Below, piece by piece: positions 12,501 through 26,545 of a DNA stretch of 64,000 nucleotides. The position numbers and the translations under genes were made by a program. The notes under the pieces were generated by a model. The model was given only the letters and a program-made list of their open reading frames with translations. It was not told where the DNA came from and searched no databases. The stretch's first letter is position 1; each line of letters starts with the position of its first letter. The stretch is from Tretioscincus oriximinensis (lineage: Eukaryota; Chordata; Lepidosauria; Squamata; Gymnophthalmidae), in contig JAJVDF010000235.1 in assembly GCA_022410635.1 (NCBI GenBank), positions 879,062-943,061 on the forward strand. The letters run 5' to 3'.

Positions 12501-15500
12501 GCCTTTTCAAACACCGCACCACCACAGTCGGACATGGGCTCTTCAGTCTGGATGACAGCATTATGCTGTCTTTTTCTCTTTTCACTCAGAAAAAATGGCC
12601 CCGGTCCCAACAGACTAAAAAAATCATGAGTTATTCCTCGTTTTATTTTTAGATGTCCTTCCCGATGGTTGTTTCTCTGAAAGAAAAGCATGCAGAGAGA
12701 AGGCTAACTGTAGAGCGCACAATGTAGTGCTCTGGTAATGTTTAAAAGTGGTGCCTGTGCTAATCTAATACAAGCCCACGACAGATCCCAGGGGAGCTTG
12801 CCTGGGTATTGCAAAGCAAAGTTTAATGAGATCCAGAAGGTGTTGGCGTAATAAAAGCCAGATTTTAATTTATTCTTGAAAACCAAATTTGCTTTTATAA
12901 TGTTTGCATTTTGAAAGAAATGCCTTCACCTATGGATACAATCCTTTTTTGTTTAGCTAAGTCTATTTTTTCCCTCTTAAGTATTACGTTTACTAAACAT
13001 TTGAGTGGTTATGATTTTTATTATTATTTGGAAGATAATCTTGACTATCCTTTATGGTTTCACTAGAAGGTAAACTCTTCTTCAATAAAAAAAGTACTGA
13101 CCCTTCTGTTTGATACTAGGTTAAAATCTTTTTCATCATTTCCATTATATATGTTACAAAAATGTGGTGGCAACACATTTCTTCAACTTATACTCATCCT
13201 GAACTGAAAACATACTATAAATCCAGTATCACTATTTTTAGTATGTAAATTTGTCCTTAATTTACTCTTAATTATGAGTAGTTACATATACTATAGTATA
13301 ATAACTATACCTCAGTAGACTATTCAAAATACTATTTATGCACTGTAGACCACAAAATAATTTTATCTACCATTTTTGTTAAACAAGAATAATAGAACAA
13401 GCAAATCATACTCTAACCCAAGAAGAATGCTTCTCTGATGTTTAGTCTTGAACCATAACTACGGAGACCTATTAGAGAGGGTAAAACTGTTTTCGAATTG
13501 CAGTATTTTTATCTCCTAAGGCAATTCATACCATCACTGTTTTCAGCAACTTAGACAACCGCACTCTTAACAACAGACTGTGTTAGTGAACAGAGCATTC
13601 CCTCCATATGTGCCTACAGCTGCATAAACTACTAGCACACTTTATAACGTGAAAGCCAAGATGGAAAGAGCATGGTTCGCTATTACCCAATGTCTTAATC
13701 TGCATTATAGTAACATTTCTAGGCCAAGATGGAAAGAGCATGGTTTGCTGTTACCCAATGTCTTAATCTGCATTATAGTAACATTTCTAGGCAAAGCTAA
13801 GACTAAAGTGGCTGAAGTATTGCTAATTTACACAATTGATCAAAACACATCTCTGCAATGATTTACTGTTCAGCAAAGGAGCTAGCAGCACTTTGAGACT
13901 AACTTGAAGAAGTAGACCTGTCTACGAAAGTTTATGCCAACCACTTTTCTCAAGTTAGTCTCAAAGTGCTGCTAGCTCCTTTGCTGGACTTTCTGCTAGA
14001 CTAACACGGCTATTTCTCTGAAAATGATTTAGTGTTGTTGTTTTGTGTGGTGGGAAAACAACAAAGGATATTTTTATTTTTTTGTCCTTAATTTACTCTT
14101 AATCCTTTAACTTCATTTTTCCTCTTGATTACCCTACCCTATCCTTGCATGAAAGAAAAAAAACACATTTCCCCCTTGCTTGTGTGCAGTGCAAGATGAG
14201 TTTTAATTAGAAAAACTCATAGGGGTAGTCTACCTTTTACAGGAAAACAAGTATGATGTGATTTGATATCCACTGCATGAAAAGGAAACCAACCTTTGAG
14301 CATCTTTTATAATAAGAAATATGTATTCTGTTACTTTATTGCACTAGAGAAATCTGAAAACTAGAGGAGAAAAACACCAGAGGAAAGGAGAAGATAAGGA
14401 ANTCAGGTCCTAAGTTTGGGATCATAGATAGTATAAAATGGTTGTCAGAATGTGGAAAAAGTAGAATCAAAGGGCATTTGCTTGAGACTGTTCTTGACTC
14501 TTGATAGTTGACCCTGGAACTTTGTAGAGCTACTAACTCTATGTAGCCTTGGAATTTGTTCATTCTACACCAGTAACTCTTTTCTACGCATCTATATCCA
14601 TCTTTATTGTGTTTTCTTTTCCCATAAATGTTGTATTTCTTGGTTTGGATTTGATGACTTCTGAGATTTCTTCAGTTTTATTCTCTTGCACGTTTCTGTA
14701 AAGACTTTCGATAACTAAGGCTGGTAGTATTGTGTTTGAATGGAACACGACTTCTCTTCAAGAAGTTCTCTATATTTACTCATACTGGACTTGCTCAAAT
14801 ATTTCATTACATAATTGGCTTTGATAAAAAGGAAATATTAATTCCCTCAGAGATTTCTCTTTCCAGCAAACTGACATCCTACATTGTTTCTGCCTTAATG
14901 TGCTTCACATTTTTTGTTTCTACTTTATTTGGATAAAATCTTGTCCACTAAATAAATTGAATCTTACTTTTGTGGCCAAATGGATTTTGTCAGTGACACT
15001 GAAGTATCAGCTAATATCTATATTATTTTTAACTATAATAACAATCTGAGCAAAAACCTGATGATAAACTTATACAGTTTCATGGGATAAACAAGGGTGG
15101 GGCTCGGACAAAGAGATGGGATTTCTGTAAACTTTTAAAAGAGCTAACTGTGGTGGGTGGGAGGGGAAGAAAGAAAATTTATGCTACATCATAACAGTAG
15201 TTGCGTTGCCATTGCTGGCTCAGCTTGCTCATTTGCTGTAACAGTTTATGCCATCCGCTTATACGAGCAAGATATGTAGGTCCCTTTGCAATAGACATTT
15301 TAATCAGACACTTGCCGGAGACATTTGTTTTATCTGCTGTAGCAGGTAGGAACAGGAGAAGTGACGGCAATTCTACTATCCTACAATGTTTTGTCTAGTA
15401 CTTATAATTATTCATTTCACCATCCCATAATTTGAATTACCAAGAACTAAATATTTCCTGAACCATACCAACCTGATCTGGCAGTACATGCTATTGTTAT

Positions 15501-17221
15501 GTAATCCAGAAACATGAACCCATTGCACACTTTGAAAACCTTAGCTCAACTGTCTGCCCAAGATGTAAATTCAATAGTGCTCAATATTTTCTGTAGTAAG
15601 TCACAAAATATTTATAAACTAGGAAGTATGTGGGCTTGGATGTAAGCGGTGGGGCATGCATCTCCGTACTGTTTCTTCCAGTAAGTGAGATGCAATGCCA
15701 TTGACTTGTGTGCTGCTTCATAATATATTTATTTATTTATTTACATTTTTATACCACCCTACACCCGAAGGTCTCAGGGTGATAACAATAAAATCATAAT
15801 CAACACATTAAAAACAGCCATATCTAAAAATGGGAAGGAGAAAATAGTTTTCTCGGCCAAACGCCAGGCCAAAGAGATCTACCATCAGGGATGCGTGTTT
15901 TATTAATAGAAAAGATGTAGCCTTTCTCATGTTAAATTTAAAGTAGAGGCAGAATCAACATTTTACAATTTTCTTAAAACTTTGAAAATTTCAATTTCAT
16001 CATTCCTTGGAAAATATCTTCATATATCAGAGGCCCTGTCCATATCTGGCAAAGAAATGCTATGAGAGATAATTGATAATAGCTGCAGTTGATTGCAGTG
16101 TGAAGTGAAACATAGGGAAAGGCTTTTAAACCATTTCATCTGCTAGAAAGTTCCTATTGACAGTGGTAGAGAAACAATCCTTTGGAACAGTATAGAGAGT
16201 GACAGAGTTTAAAGAGAAGAATTTGGAAGAATTAGTGTTCACGCTTTGTTAATAGATGTAGTACAGAGAAGCTGTTCTAATAGTGTTCTTTTTTAAAAAA
16301 ATCACAATGGTAAAAATTTGCTTTCAAAAATTGATATAGAAATCAACTATCCTCTGAAAGAGGCTACAGATATTTAACTTCTTGGTCCTTTCATGTTCTT
16401 TGCTTCTGCTTGACTTTCCTGCTTCTTCTCTTCATCAACCTACCTCTTTCATTCTCCAAAACTTTATCCTGCAGGTGGTCAGTAAAAATCTGCTAAATTT
16501 TAATAAAGTCTGAATCAATCTTATCTCTTAATAAACAAGACACTTGAGAGTTAATTTTGTATTAGTTTACTGTTGTAAATCTCCTAATTATTCATAGATT
16601 TTTTTACTTTCTATTACTTTTCTATTGGGGGCATTGTATACAGCTACTTGAGATTGAGTTTGCCAGCCTAAATTCCAGAAGTTTTTCTGCATAAGTATTA
16701 GATACTGTGAAATGTGACCAAGATTTTTTAACAGTCAGAATTTGAAGCCAGCATTTCCATCAAATCTGTATAAGTGCTAAATAAGTAATAGTAAAGCAAT
16801 AAACCCAGTATTGGGAGGAGAATGGCTGCGAAAATGCCCATTCTGTGTCTGCCAATGGGAACGGGCATAATCCACTAGTAACCAGAATAAGGCTCAGCAA
16901 AGGGGGCTTTCATCACTTACATTCCCTTTGCCAATCTTCAAAGTGGTACAAGCTCCCCTTCTTGGACTTTCTGAACGAAGACTCAACACAGCTATTTCAT
17001 TGAATATTTCTAAAATATATCAGTGTATTAATTACATCTTCATTACTTTTATAGGAGACCCTGATCAAGAGCTTAACCCTAAGAAGAAAATTTGGGAGCA
17101 GATCCAGCCTGATCTTCATACTAATGACCAGTGTGTGGCTACATATAAAGGTGTACCGTTTGAAGTGAAAGGAAAAGGTGTCTGCAGAGCTTTGACCATG
17201 GCCAACAGTGGAATCAAATAA
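3399..17221 (+). CDS. AIMP1: AIMP1 (p43 / EMAP-II precursor), six coding exons
   Basis: Joined coding exons are 3399-3507, 5999-6112, 6759-6920, 7251-7459, 10672-10840 and 17055-17221. They total 930 nt, giving 309 residues plus TAA; human AIMP1 is 312. Every junction is GT-AG and the frame is kept throughout. The product is a non-catalytic scaffold of the cytosolic multi-aminoacyl-tRNA synthetase complex that binds tRNA; its C-terminal part is released as the cytokine EMAP-II. Visible parts: an N-terminal leucine-rich coiled coil (about 5-73), a Ser/Thr/Ala-rich then Lys/Glu-rich linker (about 75-138), and a C-terminal OB-fold tRNA-binding plus EMAP-II domain (about 148-309). That domain has [38 protein letters not shown] and the terminal NSGIK. 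The reading frame is intact. The upstream non-coding exon and promoter are not in view. Confidence 0.97.
3770..3935 (+). mobile_element. CR1 LINE 3' end fragment
   Basis: Matches the CR1 copy at 54640-54990: AATACCATTTGCAGGG, then ACTGCCCAGGTGCA, then AAATGCTGGACAAGATG and GGCTCCTCTTA. Confidence 0.75.
3940..4210 (-). mobile_element. LINE (L2/CR1-like) ORF2 C-terminal fragment
   Basis: Minus-strand translation contains [17 protein letters not shown], the RRAFSVAAPRLWNSLP-type C terminus of L2/CR1-clade reverse-transcriptase proteins. It shares sequence with 32005-32310 and 59975-60390. Confidence 0.6.
5999..6112 (+). CDS. AIMP1: AIMP1 coding exon 2
   Basis: The acceptor TTCAG ends at 5998 and the donor is GTGATT at 6113. 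The exon is 114 nt and phase 1 at both ends. It encodes residues 37-74, including [20 protein letters not shown], a heptad-patterned charged helix that continues the N-terminal coiled coil used for docking in the synthetase complex. Confidence 0.95.
6113..6758. other. AIMP1 intron 6113-6758
   Basis: AT-rich intron with GT-AG ends. No repeat or RNA gene recognised. Confidence 0.85.
6759..6920 (+). CDS. AIMP1: AIMP1 coding exon 3 (linker)
   Basis: The acceptor TTCAG ends at 6758 and the donor is GTAAGT at 6921. The exon is 162 nt and phase 1 at both ends. It encodes residues 75-128: KQVPLPSSG, then a Ser/Thr/Ala-rich low-complexity stretch, then a Lys/Glu-rich run ([12 protein letters not shown]). 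It is the least conserved part of the protein, acting as a flexible basic linker between the coiled coil and the tRNA-binding domain. Confidence 0.93.
6921..7250. other. AIMP1 intron 6921-7250
   Basis: A short intron of 330 nt with GTAAGT donor and AATAG acceptor. Nothing else recognised. Confidence 0.85.
7251..7459 (+). CDS. AIMP1: AIMP1 coding exon 4 (start of tRNA-binding domain)
   Basis: The acceptor AATAG ends at 7250 and the donor is GTACAC at 7460. The exon is 209 nt. It encodes residues 129-198. A basic stretch (GEKKEKK) leads to [20 protein letters not shown], then [13 protein letters not shown] and RTVVSGL, the first strands of the OB fold. Asp142-Asp143 lie where the EMAP-II cytokine is cleaved from p43 in mammals. 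RIGCI (155-159) is the conserved core of the EMAP-II heptapeptide. Confidence 0.96.
7460..10671. other. AIMP1 intron, with one CR1 fragment
   Basis: 3.2-kb intron. It holds a CR1 fragment (8035-8335). About 8440-8560 has vague resemblance to 62700-62800 that I could not name. The remainder is featureless AT-rich DNA. Confidence 0.75.
8035..8335 (+). mobile_element. CR1 LINE ORF2 end and 3' UTR fragment
   Basis: GAAATACTGTGTACAATTCTG is followed by ACCATACCTCAGAAAGAATA, matching the CR1 ORF2 C terminus (LEYCVQFW-like). Then come GCAATTCCCTGCCAGAAGA and GGTTAGCTACATTCATAG, typical of the CR1 3' UTR. Diverged and without an open frame. Confidence 0.7.
10672..10840 (+). CDS. AIMP1: AIMP1 coding exon 5
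   Basis: The acceptor CTACAG ends at 10671 and the donor is GTAAGC at 10841. The exon is 169 nt and encodes residues 199-254: [20 protein letters not shown] through [10 protein letters not shown] to [10 protein letters not shown]. This completes the OB-fold tRNA-binding core. The polypyrimidine tract is weak next to the acceptor; the pyrimidine-rich stretch ends about 35 nt upstream, before an A-rich segment. Confidence 0.95.
11583..11730 (+). mobile_element. Sauria-type SINE remnant
   Basis: Diverged copy: TAACTCTTATCTGGAA, then TTCTGCACTCCTCCAC, then CAGTTCTTCAGAGCTCTCTC, then CCATCTACTTCACAAGG. The order is the same as in the intact copy at 44316-44611. Confidence 0.6.
13655..13790 (+). 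repeat. 68-bp tandem duplication
   Basis: Units 13655-13722 and 13723-13790 differ at only two positions (C/T and A/G transitions). Both begin GCCAAGATGGAAAGAGCATG and end ACATTTCTAG. Confidence 0.95.
13870..14021 (+). mobile_element. Penelope-like palindromic repeat, copy 1
   Basis: Arms 13871-13907 and 13950-13986 are inverted copies (CAGCAAAGGAGCTAGCAGCA and its complement). They flank a hammerhead-like centre, TTGAAGA then GTAGAC/GTCTAC then GAAA. The tail ACTAACACGGCTATTTCTCT follows. This tail and centre are typical of amniote Penelope-like retroelement remnants (inference). Confidence 0.65.
15722..15900 (-). mobile_element. L2-like LINE 3' fragment
   Basis: The plus strand shows ATTTATTTATTTATTT, then TATACCACCCTACACC, then GAAGGTCTCAGGGTGATAAC, then GGCCAAAGAGATCT. 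This is the inverted 3' end of the family at 55464-55836. Confidence 0.65.
17055..17221 (+). CDS. AIMP1: AIMP1 last coding exon
   Basis: The acceptor TATAG ends at 17054. The exon encodes residues 255-309: [20 protein letters not shown], then [18 protein letters not shown] and the terminal NSGIK, with stop TAA at 17219-17221. This is the EMAP-II-specific C-terminal extension that packs on the OB fold. It follows a 6.2-kb intron. Confidence 0.96.
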
Positions 17222-17300
17222 ATATCCATTGTGGTAAAGCTCAATACACTTTTGGATGGGAAACCATGTGAACACAATTAAAAGCAAAAGATGGCTTCAC
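17222..17300 (+). promoter_or_regulatory. AIMP1: AIMP1 3' UTR with candidate polyadenylation signal
   Basis: The non-canonical signal ATTAAA lies at 17277-17282, about 55 nt after the stop. A second ATTAAA occurs near 17600. Which one is used, and so the 3' UTR length, cannot be settled from sequence alone. Confidence 0.4.
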
Positions 17301-17784
17301 CTCAAATTCTAGCTTGCTCATTGTGTTGTATTCACAACTAACTACTTTGGATTTTTTCTTTTGGTTTTTTAATATGAATATCATTATGGGCAGTCTTTAT
17401 CTTGCAGTCAGACTGGAGTAACTACAGATCTTTTTTAAGATTCTTAGAGAAATAATGCTGCCCATTCCTGGTACTTAATCACCTGGGGTGTATCTATGAC
17501 CCTATTAACAAATGGGATAATGACTACTCTCTCCTTGGAATATTTATGTTTCTTCATTGCATGATCACTGGTTTACATTTGAAAATAATCATTTCACAAA
17601 TTAAACTTGAAAACTTTAATTTTAAGGCGGTTGCACTCATAATTATTACTGTTGATTTCCAGAAGCTGTACATGTAGTAAATGGATGAAGAATATATAGT
17701 TTACCACTATCTCCAGACTACTGTTTTTTCTAGCTCTTCTCTTTTAGTCCTGAGCTCTGTATTAAACTCTGGCACTTAACAAAA

Positions 17785-17872
17785 GATGCATAAGAGTATA
17801 CGAGGAGCCCTGCTGAATCAGACCAGAGCCCATATAGTCAAGGCTTCTCTGTCACACAGAGTCATCCATCAA
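17785..17872 (-). mobile_element. CR1 LINE 3' terminal fragment
   Basis: AGGAGCCCTGCTGAATCAGA then CCAGAGCCCAT is the inverted CR1 3' end, also seen at 62143-62410. Confidence 0.65.
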
Positions 17873-17874
17873 TT

Positions 17875-18250
17875 TAGGGTTGCCATATTTTGGCAGCCCA
17901 AAACCGAGACGGGGTGGGTGCACGCACGCGCATGCACACACACTGATGCTTGCGGTGAGACAGTGAGAACAGACAAAGCTCTGTTCTGTCAAAACCCCAA
18001 GCGTTTTTCCTCTGCTAGAGGCGTGTTGGCGCGCTTTGCCTGACAACAGGTGCAAAACCCCACCTCCAGCAGAGGATCAGCTACGGCACAATTCAAGGTT
18101 CCTTCCAGGACCATGGAAAGCGTTGCTCGGGCTACAGCCGTCAGCCCTGACGGCTCCTTTGCCTTTAAAATCCTGGATTTTTATATTCCCTGATGCAGAA
18201 TCGGGGAATGTAAAAATCCGGGATTTTCTCTTAAAACCCGGGGGCTGTAT
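17875..18250 (+). mobile_element. Hairpin-rich MITE, copy 1 (3' truncated)
   Basis: Left end TAGGGTTGCCATATTTTGG. The body is clearly homologous to 58258-58699 over about 310 bp. Contains the stem AGCCGTCAG-CC-CTGACGGCT and an inverted pair of AAAATCCTGGATTTTTA around a short loop. Lacks the right terminus present in the other copy. Confidence 0.75.
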
Positions 18251-18941
18251 CAAGAGATCAAGATGAAAATTGAAATAAGGCTTCTGAAAATATTTGTCAA
18301 TTGGAGACAGAGTTGTTCATTTTTCAAAATGTAGAATTGGGCTTGGAAGCAGGATTTTCTTCCTTGTCTCAAAAAATAGATAGCAATTAAGCAGATTCTT
18401 AGAGGTTAGCAATGTCTTAAAAATACAAACAGCTTAAAAGATCAGTAAGTTGTTTTTTTCAGTGCAAGAAGGGGGAAGTCAGTAGACGATAATGGAAAAT
18501 TCTTTTTCACACAAACTAATACCTCCATGGAAGCGACCCCAAGAGGGTAAAATATGACCTATCACTTTTATTAGTGGATAAAATATCAATGAAATCAATA
18601 CCCTAGAATCTCAGAGATCATGTGACAGGAGAGGAAGTTGGTAATGGTGATCCAATTGGAAACTTCATTTTTTACCTCTTTTGTCCTACTACAAATCATA
18701 TGCTGTTTAAGATAAATAGAACTGAGATTCTAATACGAGGTTTTCTCTACTTCTGCTGCTTTTCTTTCCAATCTGTAGTCCTTTGCTGCTTTATATTATT
18801 TAATATAAATTAAAGGTATCAGTCAATTTGCGTTATTACTTGGGATTCGTAGAGTACTATACTTTTTAACCATGATTTGTGAAATAAAGAATGGAGAAAA
18901 TATTTATAACTCTGCACCTATCCAAATATAAATATGTGTTC

Positions 18942-18957
18942 GAGAGAGAGAGAGAGA
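18942..18957 (+). repeat. (GA)n microsatellite
   Basis: About eight GA units. Confidence 0.9.
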
Positions 18958-19010
18958 CAGAACCTATGGCCCTGTAAGTGACTTACAACATTCTTACTGA
19001 ATTTGAAAAT

Positions 19011-19092
19011 TATACCGCTCAAAATAATTAAGGGAACACTTTAACGTACACTGTTATGTTAAAGTGTTCCCTTAATTGTTTTGAGCAGTATA
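19011..19092 (+). mobile_element. 82-bp mariner-like foldback mini-element
   Basis: Inverted repeats 19011-19045 and 19058-19092 match at 33 of 35 positions, beginning TATACCGCTCAAAATAATTA and bounded by TA. Only 12 nt separate the arms. The TIR resembles the TACTGCTCAAAAAAAT-type ends of Tc1/mariner elements (from memory). Confidence 0.85.
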
Positions 19093-20328
19093 TTTACCAC
19101 GGCAATGATTTTAGGAAATTAATATTTCAGAATGATTTGCTGTTTTGATCACAGCTTGATATAGTTAATATTGAAGCACATATTACATATCAGTTTACAT
19201 ATCCTACCATGTGTTACAAAACTACACAGTATTACATATTTTCAAAAATATTTTTAAAATAGCATATGTATAAAATAATTTGAATCTCAGAAAAGAAAAT
19301 CTAAAAATAACTATAGGAATGAAATACTGAAAGAAGTTTCTCCCTCCTTTTGAAAAGTTATCACCTCAATTTGGTTTCTTCAAATAAACATGAAATACCT
19401 TTATTAAGAATAGACATGAGTTTTCTTACAACCTCAAGCTATAAACAATATGAGGAACTCTTTTGCCATGAAGTATTTAAAGAATACAGATAAAGATGTA
19501 AAGTAGCATTTTCCTTACAGCAAACATTGAGATTCTAGTTTCTACAATATTAGAATAGTTAATATATGCTAGTTTATTGTCCAGAAAGACAAATGACAGA
19601 TTAAATGCAGGAAAAACAGCAAGAAACTAACAAAAAGTTGATAGGATGAACTTTTGTAGACCAAGTGTAGTTCTTCAAACCCCCTCATTAGAAATTCTGA
19701 TGCAAGTAAATACAAGTTATTTTTAATTCTGTAGTAGAAATAAGACCTTTGGATTTTTTTTTTAGTTTCCTGTGCTTTGTGCTTTATAAATTGTATAGCT
19801 GACATAATCTAAAATTTTAAAGAAATGGCCATGTAGGTCTTTGCCAAAAACTCTAGCAAGAGGGACAGAGAGGCTTGTAGCACTTTAGTCATTAACAAGA
19901 AAAAGGTGAGTGTTCTTTAGATGCTAGGAAGTAAATGCCAGGGACAGACTACATGTAGCAAATTTTAGTTTATGTAAAATAGTGATACCAAGGTAGTTCT
20001 TAATCTTAATCCGTTAAAACAGGTTATCATATCAAGATTTGTACTATACTAAATTATGTAATACTCTGCTTCCCAAAAATCAAGCGTATAAAAAGACATA
20101 AATAAATGTAAACTAGGGAACAAAAATCTATTGAGTATCTAGAAATAGGTTGTCAATTTCAGCCCTGTATCCTCTATCTGAGAGTCAAATTCAAAATACT
20201 CTGAATTTCTTCAGCAGTGATGCATAAATTACAAGTTTCATATGTTCTTCCATTTTTAATTTTGGGCAACAGGAATTTTTGGCTGTCCAGATGTTCAGCT
20301 ATCTACTTAAGATTTTGAGTAGCTAAAA

Positions 20329-23726
<3,398 letters not shown>

Positions 23727-24465
23727 TTAACTAGTGGAATAATCCAATTGTCTTAGTTTAATACAATGGCAGGTCTAGCTTACTTTTCCTACACACTTCG
23801 TGTCTCTCCTTCCCTATTGCTGTGTTGTTCCTTCCATGTTCCTGCAGCTGTGCTGGCCAGGTTCCATAGCAACTGCTGCTGCCCTTGCCCTGTCTTTAGA
23901 ACATTGATGACATCACTTTAGGGCTGGGACTGTCCAATCGCAGAGCCTTCAGGGACTATTGTGACTCCAGGAAATAGAGTAATAGTTATTTTTTCTTTGG
24001 TAAGTATAGTTAGACCAAGTATACTTTGGTAAGTATACTTAGAATACCTGTAAACCTCCAATTCCAGTCTGATACCAGTTATTTCTGGTATCTCTGGCCA
24101 GTTGCCATGGTAACTGGTACCTGATGGGAAACATCTGGGTAACACTAAGTTCAATAAAGATTTGCTATAGCAGATGCTCTAACTCTGCAACTATTTTATT
24201 CTTATTTCTGTGGGTGAAAACAGTAGCCTTTCTCTAATGCTAATGGACTCCATCTTGTGATCTTCTCATCCTGAAATTAATTCTGTGTGATAATCATGTT
24301 ACATGACAGACAGCAGCCTTATACTTAATTAAAAATAGGACATAATGAAATCAATTATGACTAGGTAAGAATATTATGTAAGCTGTGAAACCAGAAGAGT
24401 AATTTCTGAATTGATCAGTTTTTTAGACTACATTTACCTTGGAAGAAAAATGTGTTGGCTGAGGG

Positions 24466-24615
24466 CACAGGGATGCAGTGCATGTAAACCTATGGAACCG
24501 TTGAGAGCTCTGAAGAACTGTGACTACCAAGGTTACCCATCTGGCTTCATGAAGGATTGCAAAATCAAACCAGGATTCTATCAGATAAGAAAGAGTCTGA
24601 CACTCCAACTAGAAG
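24466..24615 (-). mobile_element. Sauria-type SINE remnant
   Basis: GAGAGCTCTGAAGAACTGTG, then CATCTGGCTTCATGAAGGA, then AGTCTGACACTCCAAC, ending in CACACTGGC. This is the inverse of the intact copy at 44316. Confidence 0.65.
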
Positions 24616-24739
24616 ATCACACTGGCTGTATAGTATTGATGCATCTTAATCTTATTTTACTTAATCTTCTAATGGTGGCTAGCTCTGCACAACAGAAACA
24701 AGGGTTGGGAGAAGTATTTTCTTAATAAAAGACTTTAGT

Positions 24740-25590
24740 CTATAGGACTACAACATAAGAAAATAAGAGGTACCATTCAGCCCATTCATTCCAACACTCC
24801 ATCTGACATAATAACCCACAATTGCACCTGGGCATTCTCAAGCAGCAGAAAATGGGAATATCTTCACCTGCTCTTGATTCCCTGTCTTAAGATACTTAGA
24901 AGAAATATGTCATTCCGTCCCAGTAACAACACCAAGGCACGCATGCTAGTTCCCATTAAGTAGGCTGACCAGATGACCTTTTTGGGGGGGTTGAAAACCC
25001 AGTTTTGGGGTGCCTCCCGGGTTTTGCTGAGGAAAAATAAAATAAAAAAAATTCAAAAAAAATACCTTTTTTTGAAAAAAAATCCTCAACAAAAAACGGG
25101 AGGCAACCCAAAACCGGGTTTTCAGCCCCTCCCCCATGGGGTCATCTGGTCAGCCTACATTGAGACACTTGAATTTATCCTACTATTATTGTGAAGCTAT
25201 CCAGGTTGATAGCTACCACTGCCTCATCAGTAGATTGATGAACCACTACATGAAAAAAAAACCTTTCCCTTCTCCATTCTAACTCTCTTGCACATCAGCT
25301 TCAAAGACTGTCCTTTGATTCTAGGATTATGTAACAGGGAAAAGAATGTTTCTCTATTCATCTTGTGCACCACATGCATGAATTTCAGGTCCATTTATTC
25401 ACCTCTTAAACATTGTTTTTCAAGAGACCCAGAAGGTGTCCCTGATTTCATAAGGGAGATGTTCATTCTTGTTGCTTTTTGCACCTTTTCCAGTTCTACA
25501 ATATGTTTTCTAAAGTGTGACGCTCAGAATTTNACGCTGTATTCCAAATGTGATCTCACCATAGAAGATTTATAAAGTGACTTAAGGTGC
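24740..25590 (-). mobile_element. CR1 LINE fragment interrupted by a MITE
   Basis: Left part 24740-24960 (CTTCACCTGCTCTTGATTCC) and right part 25158-25590 (AAGCTATCCAGG, then CATTCTTGTTGC, then TGTGATCTCACCATAGAAG) form one inverted CR1. It is split by the element at 24961-25157. Confidence 0.75.
24961..25157 (+). mobile_element. 197-bp palindromic MITE nested in CR1
   Basis: Perfect terminal inverted repeats TAGGCTGACCAGATGACC. Inner arms GGGTTTTGCTGAGG and AACCGGGTTTTCAGCC also pair. Flanks CATTAAG and CATTGAG may be an imperfect 7-bp target duplication. Confidence 0.85.
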
Positions 25591-26395
25591 ACACGAATGC
25601 TTGCTTTTTGAAGAGGGAGGCTATTTGGAACGAATGATTACTGATCCATTACAAGGGCTCTAACTCTGAGGCATTTGTTTCGAATTGTATGGAAGCAGTG
25701 CAAGCATATGAATTTAATTTGTAATAAATAATAAAAAAAGAATTGTATCTTCTTCTTTTTTTCTCCCCTTTACTGTGTGGTTTGAATTTCTGTTCCTGAT
25801 TACAGTTCTGCATAATCTTGGTAAGCTCTTACACTGACCTTTGGCAGTGTTAACACCAAGCAACCCAGATTGGCATTAAACCGGGGTCCTGTCTTTGGCA
25901 TGGTGCCAAAATGTCCACAGGAACCGGGCATCTGTTGGGCTTTGAGTATTACATTTTATGTCTAGCTCCTAAGTACTTCCAACTATTACAAATATAGAAT
26001 TCTACAACATTCTAAGCTTAAGAAAGGCCCCCAAACTTCCTTACCTTAGTATGACCTGATCACTTTCCGCTTTTCAAAACCTTGCTTTCAATGCTCTTCC
26101 TTTTCAGTAATTACTATCGTATCATGAGGAGACTGGTACAGACTCTTTGCTTGGATTAATCAGTTATAAAGTGATCATTTACAGCTCATAAGACTTCCCC
26201 AATAGCATGCCTTCTTGATTTATTTCCTTCTAGCTGTACAGTGTGTCTAAATGAGGGTTCATTTCACCACAAGGAAATTGATGGCTATTGTCTGGGCCGA
26301 TTTTTTTTTTCAAATGCACCTTCATGTGAAAGTGGGGAAATGAAGAAACTCATAGAAGGATTAGGGCTCTTTTTATAATTTGGAAATTTCAGTTC

Positions 26396-26545
26396 TTTGC
26401 TTCTTTTTGCAATAGGTCTTTGAGATACATCTTGTCCCCACTGAACCTTATTCTTGGGCATCCACATGGCAGGATAGACTATGGCAGGCCCCATGGATGG
26501 CAAACTACTATTCTGAGATATAGCCCAGAATAAAGCTGAGGACAG
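26396..26545 (+). mobile_element. Foldback DNA-element remnant
   Basis: Shares ATCCACATGGCAGGATAGAC, ACTATGGCAGGCCCCAT and CTGAGATATAGCCCAGAAT with 34570-34690. It is related to the foldback core at 37940-38150. Confidence 0.5.

Larger units (their letters stand above)
10841..17054. other. Large last AIMP1 intron
   Basis: 6.2-kb intron. It contains a Sauria SINE remnant (11583-11730), a 68-bp tandem duplication (13655-13790), a Penelope-like palindrome (13870-14021) and an L2-like tail (15722-15900). The other stretches show no exon or RNA gene. Confidence 0.8.
17301..20328. other. AIMP1-GIMD1 convergent intergenic region
   Basis: About 3 kb between the stop codons of two converging genes. 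Contains a CR1 end (17785-17872), a MITE (17875-18250), a (GA)n run (18942-18957) and a mariner-like mini-element (19011-19092). 3' UTRs of both genes must end in here. Confidence 0.8.
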
